64,000 bases of DNA from Niveibacterium sp. SC-1 (GTDB lineage: Bacteria; Pseudomonadota; Gammaproteobacteria; Burkholderiales; Rhodocyclaceae), in the NCBI RefSeq assembly GCF_038235435.1, contig NZ_CP151275.1:434001-498000 (forward strand). The letters run 5' to 3'. Position numbers and translations under genes: made by a program. Below the pieces are notes generated by a model. The model was not told the origin of the DNA, searched no databases, and was given only the letters and a program-made list of their open reading frames with translations. Of this stretch, positions 44,947 through 53,546 are shown piece by piece. Position 1 is the first letter of the stretch. Each line of letters starts with the position of its first letter.

Positions 44947-47682
44947 ATGAAAGTGCACAACGGAATGAACCGTTGGCTGGGATGGGTTGCTGCAGGCGTG
45001 CTGGCTTCGGCACTTGCGGCGTGTGGCGGCGGCAGTGGCGATACGGGGCCTGCGGGTCCCCCCGGGCCTCCCGGGAACGCGGTCAACGTCCCCAGCAATA
45101 GTGCGACGCCCACGCCGGTCACGACGGCCGCCTGGGCCAATCTTGCCCCGCAGGTCACCGTCACCTCGGTGAGCATTTCGAGCCCGCCGGTTGTCAATTT
45201 CAAGGTCACCGATGCCAGCGGCAATCCGGTCCTGGGTCTGGGCAACACGTCCAAGAGCAGTACCGCCACGGTTGCCGGCCTCACCAACCTCTCCTTCGCA
45301 CTGGCGAAGCTACTGCCTGCCGCCAACGGCGCGCCGGCGAGATGGGTGAGCTACATCGTCACCACGGTGCCGACCACATCTGCCGCCGCGGCACCCACCC
45401 GTCCGAGCACGGACAACACCGGTGTCCTGGTCGACAACAAGGACGGCACCTACGTCTATACCTTCTACCGCGACATCACGCAGGTCAAAGATCAGGTGGC
45501 CGCAATGACGGTCGCCTCGCCGAACAACAAGGACGACCTGGGTGATCTCACCTATGTGCCCGGCCTGGTGCACCGGCTGACCATCCAGCTCTCCGGCGAC
45601 GCGCCGGGGACGGGTGCCAACACGCCCACAGGCGCGACGTCCTCCTTTGCCTCCGTGCCGATGAAGGCCCCGGTGGACGCCATCTATGACTTCGTCCCGG
45701 CCACCGGCGCGCAAGCGCCGAGTTCGGGCCGCGACATCGTCGCGACGGCCAACTGCAACGGCTGTCACCGCAGCCTCGGCGGCATCCCGGGAGACAGCGC
45801 GGAGAGTTCGGGCGCCGGCTTCCACGGGGGCAACCGCAACGAGACGCGCTATTGCGTGGTCTGCCATACCGAGCAACGCAAGTACGGTCGCACCGAGGCC
45901 AGCTACAACGCCTCGAACCTGACCTTCTCGGGCAGCACCTACCGGGTGGACGACCGCGCGGTGGGCAACTTCCCTAACTACATCCACAAGATCCACAACG
46001 GCCCGATCTTGGCGAAGCAGAAGTATGACTACGCTGGGGCCAAGCCGGACGAGACCCACTACCCACAAGACATCCGCAACTGCACCAAGTGCCATGATGG
46101 TTCGGCGACTGCCGCCGTCAAGACGGACTATGGTGACAACTGGAAGAACCTTCCCAACCGCCTTGCTTGCGGGGGCTGCCACGACGGCATCAACTTCGCG
46201 ACCGGTCAGGGTGTGACACTCAAGGACGCGAACGCGAACCCGCCGCTGACTTCAACGCCCAACGCGCACCCGGCGGGTCCGCAACCGGACGACTCGCTCT
46301 GCGCGACCTGCCACAAGCCGAGCGCGATCGACCTCGTGCACTTGCCGATCACGGCGCCGAACCCGAAGAATTCGCTCGTCTATAACGGCGGCGACAAGGA
46401 CAGCAACACCAACTCGGCGTGGCTGGCTTCGAATTCGAACCGGCTGCCCGAAGGCGCGATCAAGGTGAGCTACGACATCAAGAGCGTGTCCCTTGATGGG
46501 GCCCGTCATCCGCTGATCGTGTTCCGCATGCTGCAGAACGGCCAGGCGGTGAACCTGAATACGTTCAACTCGTCCTTGCCGGTGGCAGGTCAGGAAATCT
46601 GGAACAACTTCGCCGGATCGCCCAGCGCCTACTTCGTGTTCGCCGTGCCGCAGGATGGCATCGCCGCACCCGCCGATTTCAACGCCTCGGCCTCGGCCTA
46701 CATCCGCAATGTCTGGAACGGTGTAGTCGCAGCAAACGTGGCGACGATGACGGGACCGGACGCCGGCGGGTATTACACGGTGACGCTGACCGGGTCGACG
46801 GTTCCGGCAGGGGCGACCATGCTCACCGGCGGGATCGGCTACTCCTACAGCCTGAGCAGCACGCAGCCGCTTATCCAGACCAACCTGGCGGCCTACCCGG
46901 TTGCGGACGCGCTTTATCCGGTAACCAACGTCAGCCAGCCGAACAAGTCGGGTGGCCTGATCGTGATCGCGCCCAACGCGCAGAAGGTGGCGACCAACTT
47001 CACCGGACGCCGCGCGATCGTCGAGGACGCACGCTGCAATGCCTGCCACCAGGAACTGGGTACCTTCACGGAAGAGAGCTTCCACGGCGGCCAACGCAAC
47101 GACGGCACGACCTGCGCGTGGTGCCACACGCCGAACAAGACGAGTAGCGGTTGGTCGGCGGACTCGACGAGCTTCATCCATTCGATCCACGCGGGCGCCA
47201 AGCGGACGGTGCCGTACAACTGGCACGCATCGAGCGCGACAGAGAACTTCGCCGACGTCCAGTATCCGGGCGTGTTGAAGGAATGCGAGACCTGCCACCT
47301 GCCCGGTACCTATGACTTCAGTGCGAGCGCTTCGGCGAGCGCCGTGCCGAACCGGCAGTACCGGACGGTGGCAGCGAGCACCGTCGCAGCCAACGTTTCG
47401 AAGTCGCCATACGTGCCTGCGGGTAGCTACGGTGCTGTCTTCGCCTTCAATGCTTCAACCGGGGTGACAACTCCGGCAGCGGGAACGACGTTGGTCATCT
47501 CGCCAATCGCCACGGCCTGCTTCGCTTGCCACGACTCTTCTCTGGCAACGACGCACATGCAGCAGAACGGCGGTTCTATCTACGCCAGCCGCGCGAGCGG
47601 TGCGCTGAACACGGTGGAGACCTGCATGCTCTGCCACGGTCCGGGACGTACCGCCGACATCAAGGTGATGCACGCGAAGTAG
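44947..47682 (+). CDS. OmcA/MtrC family decaheme outer-membrane c-type cytochrome lipoprotein
   Basis: A 911-residue extracellular cytochrome. The lipobox SALAAC gives Cys26, followed by a short collagen-like GPAGPPGPPG tract. Ten CxxCH motifs are present: CNGCH and CVVCH near residues 270-306; CTKCH, CGGCH and CATCH; then CNACH, CAWCH, CETCH, CFACH and CMLCH to the end. This gives two pentaheme halves split by a beta-sandwich, as in MtrC/OmcA. It should reduce metals, electrodes or other extracellular acceptors. It is the first gene of an operon with an HhH protein, MtrA and MtrB homologues. The exact acceptor is unknown. Confidence 0.95.
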   Translation: MKVHNGMNRWLGWVAAGVLASALAACGGGSGDTGPAGPPGPPGNAVNVPSNSATPTPVTTAAWANLAPQVTVTSVSISSPPVVNFKVTDASGNPVLGLGNTSKSSTATVAGLTNLSFALAKLLPAANGAPARWVSYIVTTVPTTSAAAAPTRPSTDNTGVLVDNKDGTYVYTFYRDITQVKDQVAAMTVASPNNKDDLGDLTYVPGLVHRLTIQLSGDAPGTGANTPTGATSSFASVPMKAPVDAIYDFVPATGAQAPSSGRDIVATANCNGCHRSLGGIPGDSAESSGAGFHGGNRNETRYCVVCHTEQRKYGRTEASYNASNLTFSGSTYRVDDRAVGNFPNYIHKIHNGPILAKQKYDYAGAKPDETHYPQDIRNCTKCHDGSATAAVKTDYGDNWKNLPNRLACGGCHDGINFATGQGVTLKDANANPPLTSTPNAHPAGPQPDDSLCATCHKPSAIDLVHLPITAPNPKNSLVYNGGDKDSNTNSAWLASNSNRLPEGAIKVSYDIKSVSLDGARHPLIVFRMLQNGQAVNLNTFNSSLPVAGQEIWNNFAGSPSAYFVFAVPQDGIAAPADFNASASAYIRNVWNGVVAANVATMTGPDAGGYYTVTLTGSTVPAGATMLTGGIGYSYSLSSTQPLIQTNLAAYPVADALYPVTNVSQPNKSGGLIVIAPNAQKVATNFTGRRAIVEDARCNACHQELGTFTEESFHGGQRNDGTTCAWCHTPNKTSSGWSADSTSFIHSIHAGAKRTVPYNWHASSATENFADVQYPGVLKECETCHLPGTYDFSASASASAVPNRQYRTVAASTVAANVSKSPYVPAGSYGAVFAFNASTGVTTPAAGTTLVISPIATACFACHDSSLATTHMQQNGGSIYASRASGALNTVETCMLCHGPGRTADIKVMHAK

Positions 47683-47782
47683 CAATCCGTGTTTGGCCTG
47701 CCCGGGAACGGGCAGGCGGTTCCGGCGGTGCGCCCGGCGCGCCGCCGGGCGTCAGGAGGATTGACTATGTGCAGGAAGAAGG

Positions 47783-48148
47783 ATGCGTGATCCAGTAAAG
47801 CTTTCGCGTCTGATCGCCATGGCGACGACGCTGGCCTGCCTTGGCGCTGTGGCGCCCGCGCTAGGCCACCCACCCATGGCGGCGCCGGAGCCTGCGGGCA
47901 AGCCGGCCGCAGCCAAGCCGAAGCCAGTCAAGTCCGACCCGGCCCTCGACCTGAATACCGCGAGCCGCGCGCAGCTGAAGACGCTGCCGTGGATCGGCAA
48001 TGCCGAAGCGGATCGCATCATCGCGGCGCGCCCCTATCTCAGCAAGGCGGACGTCGTCGCCAATGCGGGCATTCCGGTCGGCGTGTATCAAGTCATCCGG
48101 CACCGCATCGGTGTCTTCCCGAAAACCATGCCGCACCCGAAGAGCTAG
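47783..48148 (+). CDS. Exported helix-hairpin-helix (ComEA-like) protein
   Basis: A 121-residue protein with signal peptide MRDPVKLSRLIAMATTLACL, cleaved near ALG, then a Pro/Lys/Ala-rich linker. The C-terminal 60 residues form a ComEA-type helix-hairpin-helix: LNTASRAQLKTLPWIGNAEADRIIAARPYLSKADVV. ComEA proteins normally bind DNA in transformation. Its position between mtrC and mtrA implies a different periplasmic role, perhaps structural. The start at 47783 follows AGGAAGAAGG. A strong upstream AGGAGGA serves a 7-codon frame overlapping this start. Confidence 0.88.
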   Translation: MRDPVKLSRLIAMATTLACLGAVAPALGHPPMAAPEPAGKPAAAKPKPVKSDPALDLNTASRAQLKTLPWIGNAEADRIIAARPYLSKADVVANAGIPVGVYQVIRHRIGVFPKTMPHPKS

Positions 48149-48186
48149 GGCGCGGCACCACCAACCAGACACACGGGCAGACGTTG

Positions 48187-49185
48187 ATGAACATCGCCAA
48201 GAAAGTGTTCTCCACCGTGCTGGTACTTGCGAGCCTCGCATGGCTGGGGCCGGTCCTCGCACAGGACGAAACGCCGAAGCCCAGCGCTTCCGCGCCAGTC
48301 GCGAGCGCGAGTCCAGGCACCAAGTACAGCGAGAAGGGCGCGGACACCTGTCTTGAATGCCACGACGCCGACGGCGACACGCCGACCTTCACCACGGCGG
48401 GCATCTTCAAGAGCAAGCACGGGCGCCGTGGCGACAAGCATGGTCCCTTCGGTCCCAAGGGCCTGCAGTGCGAAGCCTGCCATGGCCCCGGCGACGTGCA
48501 CGCGACGCAGAAGGCCAAGAAGACCGCGACCATCGTGAGCCAGAAGGCCAACTCGTGGATGCCGGCCGCGCAACGCAACGAGATGTGCCTCTCCTGTCAC
48601 CAGGACAGCACCCGCAATGCCTGGCACGGCGACGCGCACGACCGCAACAAGGTGGCCTGTACCGACTGCCACAGGCTGCATACCGAGCGTGATCCGATGA
48701 TGACCAAGCAGACGCAGGCCGAGACCTGCTTCAGCTGTCACAAGGAGCAGCGCCTGGAGTTCCAGAAGTCGTCGTCGCACCCGGTGCGCTTCGGGCTGAT
48801 GGCCTGCTCCGACTGCCACAACGCGCATGGCTCGGGCACGCAGGCGGCGATGCTCAAGAAGCCGACGCTCAACCAGACCTGCTTTAGCTGCCATGCGGAA
48901 AAACGCGGCCCGCTGCTGTGGGAGCACGCACCGGTGGTCGAGGACTGCGCGCTCTGCCACACCGCCCACGGTTCCACGCGGCCGGCATTGCTCACCAAGA
49001 GTACGGCCCTGCTTTGCCAGTCCTGCCACTCGGTGGCCGGCCACCCAGCGGTGCCGCGTACCAATACCGCGCTGCCAGGCGGCGGCGGTGGCGGCAGCGT
49101 CTTCGTGATCGCCGGCAATTGCACCAATTGCCATACGCAGGTGCACGGCTCCAACCACCCCGCTGGCGCCAAGCTGCTGCGCTGA
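48187..49185 (+). CDS. Decaheme periplasmic c-type cytochrome, MtrA/DmsE family
   Basis: A 332-residue periplasmic cytochrome that would sit inside the MtrB barrel and carry electrons to MtrC. The signal peptide is MNIAKKVFSTVLVLASLAWL, cut near VLA. Ten CxxCH motifs follow: CLECH, CEACH, CLSCH, CTDCH, CFSCH, CSDCH, CFSCH, CALCH, CQSCH and CTNCH. The spacing, with GPGDVH after the second heme and SHPVRF in the middle, is DmsE/MtrA-like. A late Gly-rich loop (GGGGGGS) separates the last two hemes. It lies 38 bases after the HhH gene. Confidence 0.95.
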   Translation: MNIAKKVFSTVLVLASLAWLGPVLAQDETPKPSASAPVASASPGTKYSEKGADTCLECHDADGDTPTFTTAGIFKSKHGRRGDKHGPFGPKGLQCEACHGPGDVHATQKAKKTATIVSQKANSWMPAAQRNEMCLSCHQDSTRNAWHGDAHDRNKVACTDCHRLHTERDPMMTKQTQAETCFSCHKEQRLEFQKSSSHPVRFGLMACSDCHNAHGSGTQAAMLKKPTLNQTCFSCHAEKRGPLLWEHAPVVEDCALCHTAHGSTRPALLTKSTALLCQSCHSVAGHPAVPRTNTALPGGGGGGSVFVIAGNCTNCHTQVHGSNHPAGAKLLR

Positions 49186-49209
49186 GCACGGACATACCAG
49201 GCTACGTCG

Positions 49210-51327
49210 ATGTGGAAACGCGCTTCGAGAACGGACGCAAGCATGAAACCTTCTAGCCCCTCGTCATTGCTTTGGGCCCTTGGTGTGCTGGTGATCACCG
49301 CGAGCAGCACGGCGCGGGCGGGCGATCCCGCCGAGTGGACCTGCGAGTCCTGTCCCTTTGAAAAGGCCGAGACCACGGGTAGCGTCGATGTGGGCATCGG
49401 TGGGCTCTCGGGTGACCAGTCGGCCAAGTTCGGTGATTACACCGGGCTGCAGGACGAAGGCGTGTACGGCATTGCCGGCGGTGACGTGCGCTACCGCAGC
49501 GACTCTGGCTACTACGGTGACGCGAGTGCTTCCGATCTCGGCCTCGACACTCGCCGTGTCTCGGCCTCTGGCGGCAAGGAGGGTAGCTACGAGGTCCGCT
49601 TCGGTTACTCCGAGATTCCGCGCCACTTTGCCCAGGGTTCGGTAACGCCTTTCCTGGGCGCGGGCACCGGCGTGCAGACGCTGCCCTCCGGCTTTCCCGT
49701 AGCGAACACGGCCAGCATTCCGGCGAGTGCGTTCACGCCGGTCGACATCGGCTATATCCGCTCGAGCACCGAGCTGGGCGGCAAGCTCTATACCGGCGAT
49801 GCCTGGACCCACAAACTGTCTGTCCGTCATGACGTCCGTGACGGTACGCGCCTGACCTCGGGTTCCTTCTATTCGAGCGCCTCGCAGCTGGTCGCGCCGG
49901 TGGACCAGACCACGGACCAGATCGAGGCCTCCAGCACCTATCGCGCCGAGAAGTGGGACGTGACCTTTGGCTACTACGGCTCGGTCTTCAACAACGACCA
50001 AGGCTCGCTGACCTGGGCCAATCCCTTCACCCCGGTGGTCGCCGGTGCCACGGCGGGGCAGCTGGCGCTGGCGCCGGACAACCAGTTCCACCAGATCCTC
50101 GCCAACGGCAGCTACCGTCCGCTGGACAACCTGCGCCTGAGCGCGGATATCGCCGCCGGCCGCATGACCCAGGACGCTGACTACCTCTCGCCTACGCTCA
50201 ATCCGACGCTGGCGGTGCCGGCGCTGCCAGCGTCGTCGCTGGATGGCCGGGTCGACACCTTCAACGGCAGCTTCAGGGCGGCCTACACGCCCTTCGAAGC
50301 GCTGCGGATCAACGCGAGCTACGCCCACAACGAGCACGACAACAAGACGAACAGCCTCGCCTATCCGGCGGTCGCGACCGACATGTTCGTCAGCCCGCTC
50401 ACCCGCAGCAACCAGCCCTTCTCGTTCAAGCAGGACGTCTACAAGCTCAATGCGGACTATCGCGGTCCCTCCTGGTTGAAGAGCAGCGCCGGCCTCGATG
50501 GCGACAACCGGAGCTATACGCGCCAGGCCGTCGGCAAGACGAACGAGCTCACGGTCTGGGGGCGCGCCGGGGCGCAGGTGAATCAATACCTCTCGGTGTC
50601 GGCCAAGTACGCGCACAGCAATCGCGACAACGATGGCTACGAGGCGGCCGACTGGGTCACGCCGCCTGAAAATCCTTTCATGCGCAACTACAACCTGGCT
50701 GACCGCCAGCGTGACACCGGTTCGCTGCTGGTAGACATCACGCCGGCCGACGGCTGGACCATAGGCGCGCACCTGGATCTGTCGAACGACCGCTACACGG
50801 ACTCCACGGTCGGCCTCACCGAGGGGCGCTCGAATGCCGTCGGCGCCGATCTGAACGGCGCGGTGACGGAGACCACCCGCGTGCGCCTCTACTTCGAGAT
50901 CGAGAACACGCGCTCCAACCAGGCCGGCAGTTCGACAGGCGGGCGTCCCGACTGGACCGCACAGACCACCGACTGGGTGAACTTCAACGGCATCGGCCTC
51001 ACGCAACTCGCCCTGGACGGCAAGCTGGAACTCCGCGCGGACTACAGCTGGACCAATAGCGAGAACAAGGTGATGGTGACGCAGGGAATCGATTCGAAAT
51101 TCCCGACAGCGAACGCGACCGTGCAGACCTTCAAGCTGCACGCCTCTTACCTGCTGCAGAAGAACCTCTGGCTCAACGGCGACTACTGGTACGAGGCCTA
51201 TCGTTCGCATGACTGGCGCTACGACGGGGTGGATCCCACCACCGTGCCGAACTTCCTGGCCGTGGGTGAGGAGGCACCGAACTACTCGGTCAACGTCATC
51301 GGCGTGTCGGTGCGCTACCGGTTCTGA
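49210..51327 (+). CDS. MtrB/PioB family decaheme-associated outer-membrane beta-barrel
   Basis: A 705-residue protein forming the outer-membrane sheath of the electron conduit. After a signal-like segment, the CxxC motif of MtrB is present as ESCPFE (WTCESCPFEKAET). The remainder has about 26 alternating amphipathic strands, rich in Tyr/Asn/Asp turns, ending in the barrel signature VNVIGVSVRYRF with terminal Phe. The start is uncertain: ATG 49210 has a better ribosome-binding site, while ATG 49243 gives a compact signal peptide (MKPSSPSSLLWALGVLVITA). A strong hairpin follows the stop. Confidence 0.94.
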   Translation: MWKRASRTDASMKPSSPSSLLWALGVLVITASSTARAGDPAEWTCESCPFEKAETTGSVDVGIGGLSGDQSAKFGDYTGLQDEGVYGIAGGDVRYRSDSGYYGDASASDLGLDTRRVSASGGKEGSYEVRFGYSEIPRHFAQGSVTPFLGAGTGVQTLPSGFPVANTASIPASAFTPVDIGYIRSSTELGGKLYTGDAWTHKLSVRHDVRDGTRLTSGSFYSSASQLVAPVDQTTDQIEASSTYRAEKWDVTFGYYGSVFNNDQGSLTWANPFTPVVAGATAGQLALAPDNQFHQILANGSYRPLDNLRLSADIAAGRMTQDADYLSPTLNPTLAVPALPASSLDGRVDTFNGSFRAAYTPFEALRINASYAHNEHDNKTNSLAYPAVATDMFVSPLTRSNQPFSFKQDVYKLNADYRGPSWLKSSAGLDGDNRSYTRQAVGKTNELTVWGRAGAQVNQYLSVSAKYAHSNRDNDGYEAADWVTPPENPFMRNYNLADRQRDTGSLLVDITPADGWTIGAHLDLSNDRYTDSTVGLTEGRSNAVGADLNGAVTETTRVRLYFEIENTRSNQAGSSTGGRPDWTAQTTDWVNFNGIGLTQLALDGKLELRADYSWTNSENKVMVTQGIDSKFPTANATVQTFKLHASYLLQKNLWLNGDYWYEAYRSHDWRYDGVDPTTVPNFLAVGEEAPNYSVNVIGVSVRYRF

Positions 51328-51350
51328 GTCCGGACCGGGCGCAGTCTTCA

Positions 51351-51388
51351 GAAAGCACAAGGCCGGCATTTGCCGGCCTTGTGCTTTC
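51351..51388. terminator. Hairpin after mtrB
   Basis: An 18-base perfect inverted repeat (starting GAAAGCACAAGGCCGGCA) with a 2-base loop lies 23 bases after the mtrB stop. The T-run is short, so it may act as a terminator, an mRNA-stabilising hairpin, or both. Confidence 0.7.
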
Positions 51389-51449
51389 CGGGATCCCTAG
51401 CCCTGGTCGTCCGCCGCGTTTGGCGTGCCGGGGCAAGGAACGTGAGGGC

Positions 51450-51482
51450 AAAAAAAAAGCGCGGGCATGATGCCCGCGCTTT
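51450..51482 (-). terminator. Intrinsic terminator of the leftward cytochrome operon
   Basis: On the minus strand arms AAAGCGCGGGCA and TGCCCGCGCTTT surround a 3-base loop, and the hairpin is followed by a run of nine T. It lies about 22 bases after the stop of the small cytochrome c gene. Confidence 0.92.
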
Positions 51483-51504
51483 CCTGTGTGGTCCCAGGCT
51501 GCGC

Positions 51505-51846
51505 TCACTTGAGCGAGAGGATCCAGTCGACCAGATTCTTCTGCGCGTCCGCATCCTTGGTCTTGATGATCTTGTGGTCCTCTTCCGTGCCATCCGCCAT
51601 CTTGACCTTCTCTCCGGAGGTGATGTGATGGATCAGCTTGGCTTCGGCGTCGGGTTTGCCCGCCCACTTCCCTGCGATCTTCTTGAAGGAGGATGCATCC
51701 TTCTCCTTGTCGAGGGCGTGGCACTTCATGCAGCCTTCCTTCTTGGCCAGCGCCTGCGCCGCGTCGGCATCGACTGCGTAGGCTGCCGGCGACAGGAAAC
51801 CGACAGCGGCCAGACCTAGCATTCCGGCGATTGCTTTTACATTCAT
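51505..51846 (-). CDS. Small monoheme c-type cytochrome (class I)
   Basis: A 113-residue periplasmic cytochrome with signal peptide MNVKAIAGMLGLAAVGFLSP, cut near AYA. The heme site is CMKCH (Cys39, Cys42, His43). The axial Met is probably in GEKVKMADG, near the end. It resembles cytochrome c551/c552-type electron shuttles. The ATG at 51846 follows AAGGAG at a good spacing. It is the third gene of the leftward operon after the heptaheme cytochrome and the cytochrome b, with 40 bases between. Confidence 0.95.
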   Translation of the reverse strand: MNVKAIAGMLGLAAVGFLSPAAYAVDADAAQALAKKEGCMKCHALDKEKDASSFKKIAGKWAGKPDAEAKLIHHITSGEKVKMADGTEEDHKIIKTKDADAQKNLVDWILSLK

Positions 51847-51886
51847 TGTCACTTCTCCTTGGGGCAAGTCGTAGAAATACACCGGC

Positions 51887-52570
51887 TCAGTGCTCGTGCC
51901 AACCCGTGATCATGGTCCTGAAGGTCGTGGTGATCTTCGCACCGAACGTGCACAGGTAAACGTGTGCGATCACGAAGGCGACGACAATCGTTGCCGAAAC
52001 GTAGTGCACCACCGCAACGGGCAACAAACCGTCTACGCCAAAGACTTCGGTCGGCGCGAGCTGCGGGAACATGAATATCAGCCCCGACACTACGATTGTC
52101 GGCAACACGAGATAGATCATGAACCAGTAGGTCAGCGCCTGCAGCGCGTTGAAATTCTCCTCGGGCGTGACCGCGTACGGCTCGGACTCCCCCTTGAATA
52201 CCCCCCACAAGTAGAAGCGGGTCTGCTTGATGCAGCGCTCAAGGACACCAGGCGGTCTGGGTACGAATTGCCACCAGTTTCCGGTGACCGCATTTGCAAT
52301 CACGAAGAAGATGTAGAGGAATACAAGCGACAGACCCGCGACGTTATGGATGCGAACAGCGAGCGAGAACTCGAAGTGCGGGATCAGCGTCGTGGAGAAA
52401 TGCAGGCTGCCCCCCGTGAGGATCAGCGTGATGATGAGCAGTGCGTTGGTCCAGTGCCAGCAGCGCACCCACAGCGGCAAGATGTAGACGCGGTGGGGTG
52501 CGGGCGCTGGCGCTGCCGCCGGGCTTCTGTCGCCTTGGCGGCGGTCCTGCCGCCGACGTTCTTCAGTCAT
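51887..52570 (-). CDS. Di-heme cytochrome b membrane subunit
   Basis: A 227-residue integral membrane cytochrome b of the FdnI/PhsC-like or Ni-hydrogenase-cytochrome-b-like type. Four helices have spaced His: YILPLWVRCWHWTNALLI, RIHNVAGLSLVFLYIF, LTYWFMIYLVLPTIVVSG and VVHYVSATIVVAFVIAHVYLCTFG. The N-terminal 35 residues are charged and Ala/Pro-rich. It could oxidise quinol in the membrane and pass electrons to the heptaheme cytochrome encoded immediately upstream, with which it overlaps by 8 bases. Confidence 0.9.
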   Translation of the reverse strand: MTEERRRQDRRQGDRSPAAAPAPAPHRVYILPLWVRCWHWTNALLIITLILTGGSLHFSTTLIPHFEFSLAVRIHNVAGLSLVFLYIFFVIANAVTGNWWQFVPRPPGVLERCIKQTRFYLWGVFKGESEPYAVTPEENFNALQALTYWFMIYLVLPTIVVSGLIFMFPQLAPTEVFGVDGLLPVAVVHYVSATIVVAFVIAHVYLCTFGAKITTTFRTMITGWHEH

Positions 52571-53546
52571 TCTTTTTTCTCCGCCGCAGATAAGACGTAA
52601 CAACGCGCAAGCCTGCGTGCAGGAGCACGCCCAGGAAGGTCAGCGCGGCGAGCCCCACCATGGCACGGTCGATCCAAGGGTTGCGCGTGGCGCCGATCAC
52701 GTAGTTTTCAGTCAGCACGACGCTGTTGACGAAGCCCATCTTCTGCTGCTCGTCCTGCGCAAGATGGCGGTAGAGGCGCACCTTGAGCATGGTGTTGGCG
52801 GAGTGGCAGGCCACGCACTTACGCTCGGCACGGGTCTTGTCGAAGATCTCGTGCGATATCGGTTCGTTGGCGCCCACGATGGGCGTGTGGCACTCGACGC
52901 AACGCACCGCCTGCCAATGCTTGCGCGCGTTGGGCAGCCACTTGTGAATGTCGTCGATGAGCGGACGATCCTTCTTCTCGGGCGCGAACTGGGCAAAGCG
53001 CTCGTCCGAGTCATGGCAGCCGAGGCAGACGCGATTGTCCTGCTGCACGATCTTGTGCGGATCGCCCAGCGACGCGGCGTTCCGGAACGCGTGCGGATTG
53101 TGGCAGGTGGTGCAGGAGAACTTGTCGGCCAGGTGTTTGGCGTGCACCGACTTGTCGAACTGCGCCTGGGCGAGATCGGCCTTCTTCTGGTGACAGTCCG
53201 GACAACTGCTGGTGGAGTCCTTGGCGTCTTCCGCATGCGGGAAGTCGTCGTAACCCTCGTTGTGGCACTTGGTGCAGGCGAGCTTCCCGTGCTGGGACGC
53301 CTCGAAAACGTCCTTGTTGCGGATGAGTCCGCGCAGCTTCTTCAAGTCCATCCCCTCGACCGGGGGATGTTCGACGCCGGCCTGGCTATGGCAGGCGAAA
53401 CACGCTTCGTTGGCTTTGCGGTTCTTTGCGACCGCCTCGGGGCTCGGGCCCTTGGGCGCGTCTGACTGCGCGTGAGCGAGCGGTATGCCGCACGCCGCGA
53501 CGCATGCGGTAGTGCATAGGGTTCTGAGCCACTTCTTCCACGACAT
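52563..53546 (-). CDS. Membrane-anchored heptaheme c-type cytochrome
   Basis: A 327-residue cytochrome. An N-terminal signal (LRTLCTTACVAACGIPLAHA) precedes seven CxxCH motifs: CFACH, CTKCH, CPDCH, CTTCH, CLGCH, CVECH and CVACH. A C-terminal helix (about residues 285-312, MVGLAALTFLGVLLHAGLRVV) anchors it, with a basic tail RRRKKND. This is unlike CymA (NapC/NirT, four hemes, N-terminal anchor). With the cytochrome b it may form the quinol-dehydrogenase step feeding the MtrA/B/C conduit. An FNR-like site lies about 100 bases upstream of its ATG. Confidence 0.92.
   Translation of the reverse strand: MSWKKWLRTLCTTACVAACGIPLAHAQSDAPKGPSPEAVAKNRKANEACFACHSQAGVEHPPVEGMDLKKLRGLIRNKDVFEASQHGKLACTKCHNEGYDDFPHAEDAKDSTSSCPDCHQKKADLAQAQFDKSVHAKHLADKFSCTTCHNPHAFRNAASLGDPHKIVQQDNRVCLGCHDSDERFAQFAPEKKDRPLIDDIHKWLPNARKHWQAVRCVECHTPIVGANEPISHEIFDKTRAERKCVACHSANTMLKVRLYRHLAQDEQQKMGFVNSVVLTENYVIGATRNPWIDRAMVGLAALTFLGVLLHAGLRVVTSYLRRRKKND

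Noticed and set aside
45040..45075. Collagen-like Gly-Pro-Pro tract at the start of the decaheme lipoprotein considered as a separate structural domain
   Set aside because: It is only about ten residues long and likely a flexible linker after the lipid anchor.
47696..47751. Two consecutive GC hairpins between mtrC and the HhH gene considered as a terminator
   Set aside because: Neither is followed by a T-run and the downstream gene has a strong ribosome-binding site, so they more likely affect mRNA stability or gene ratio than end transcription.
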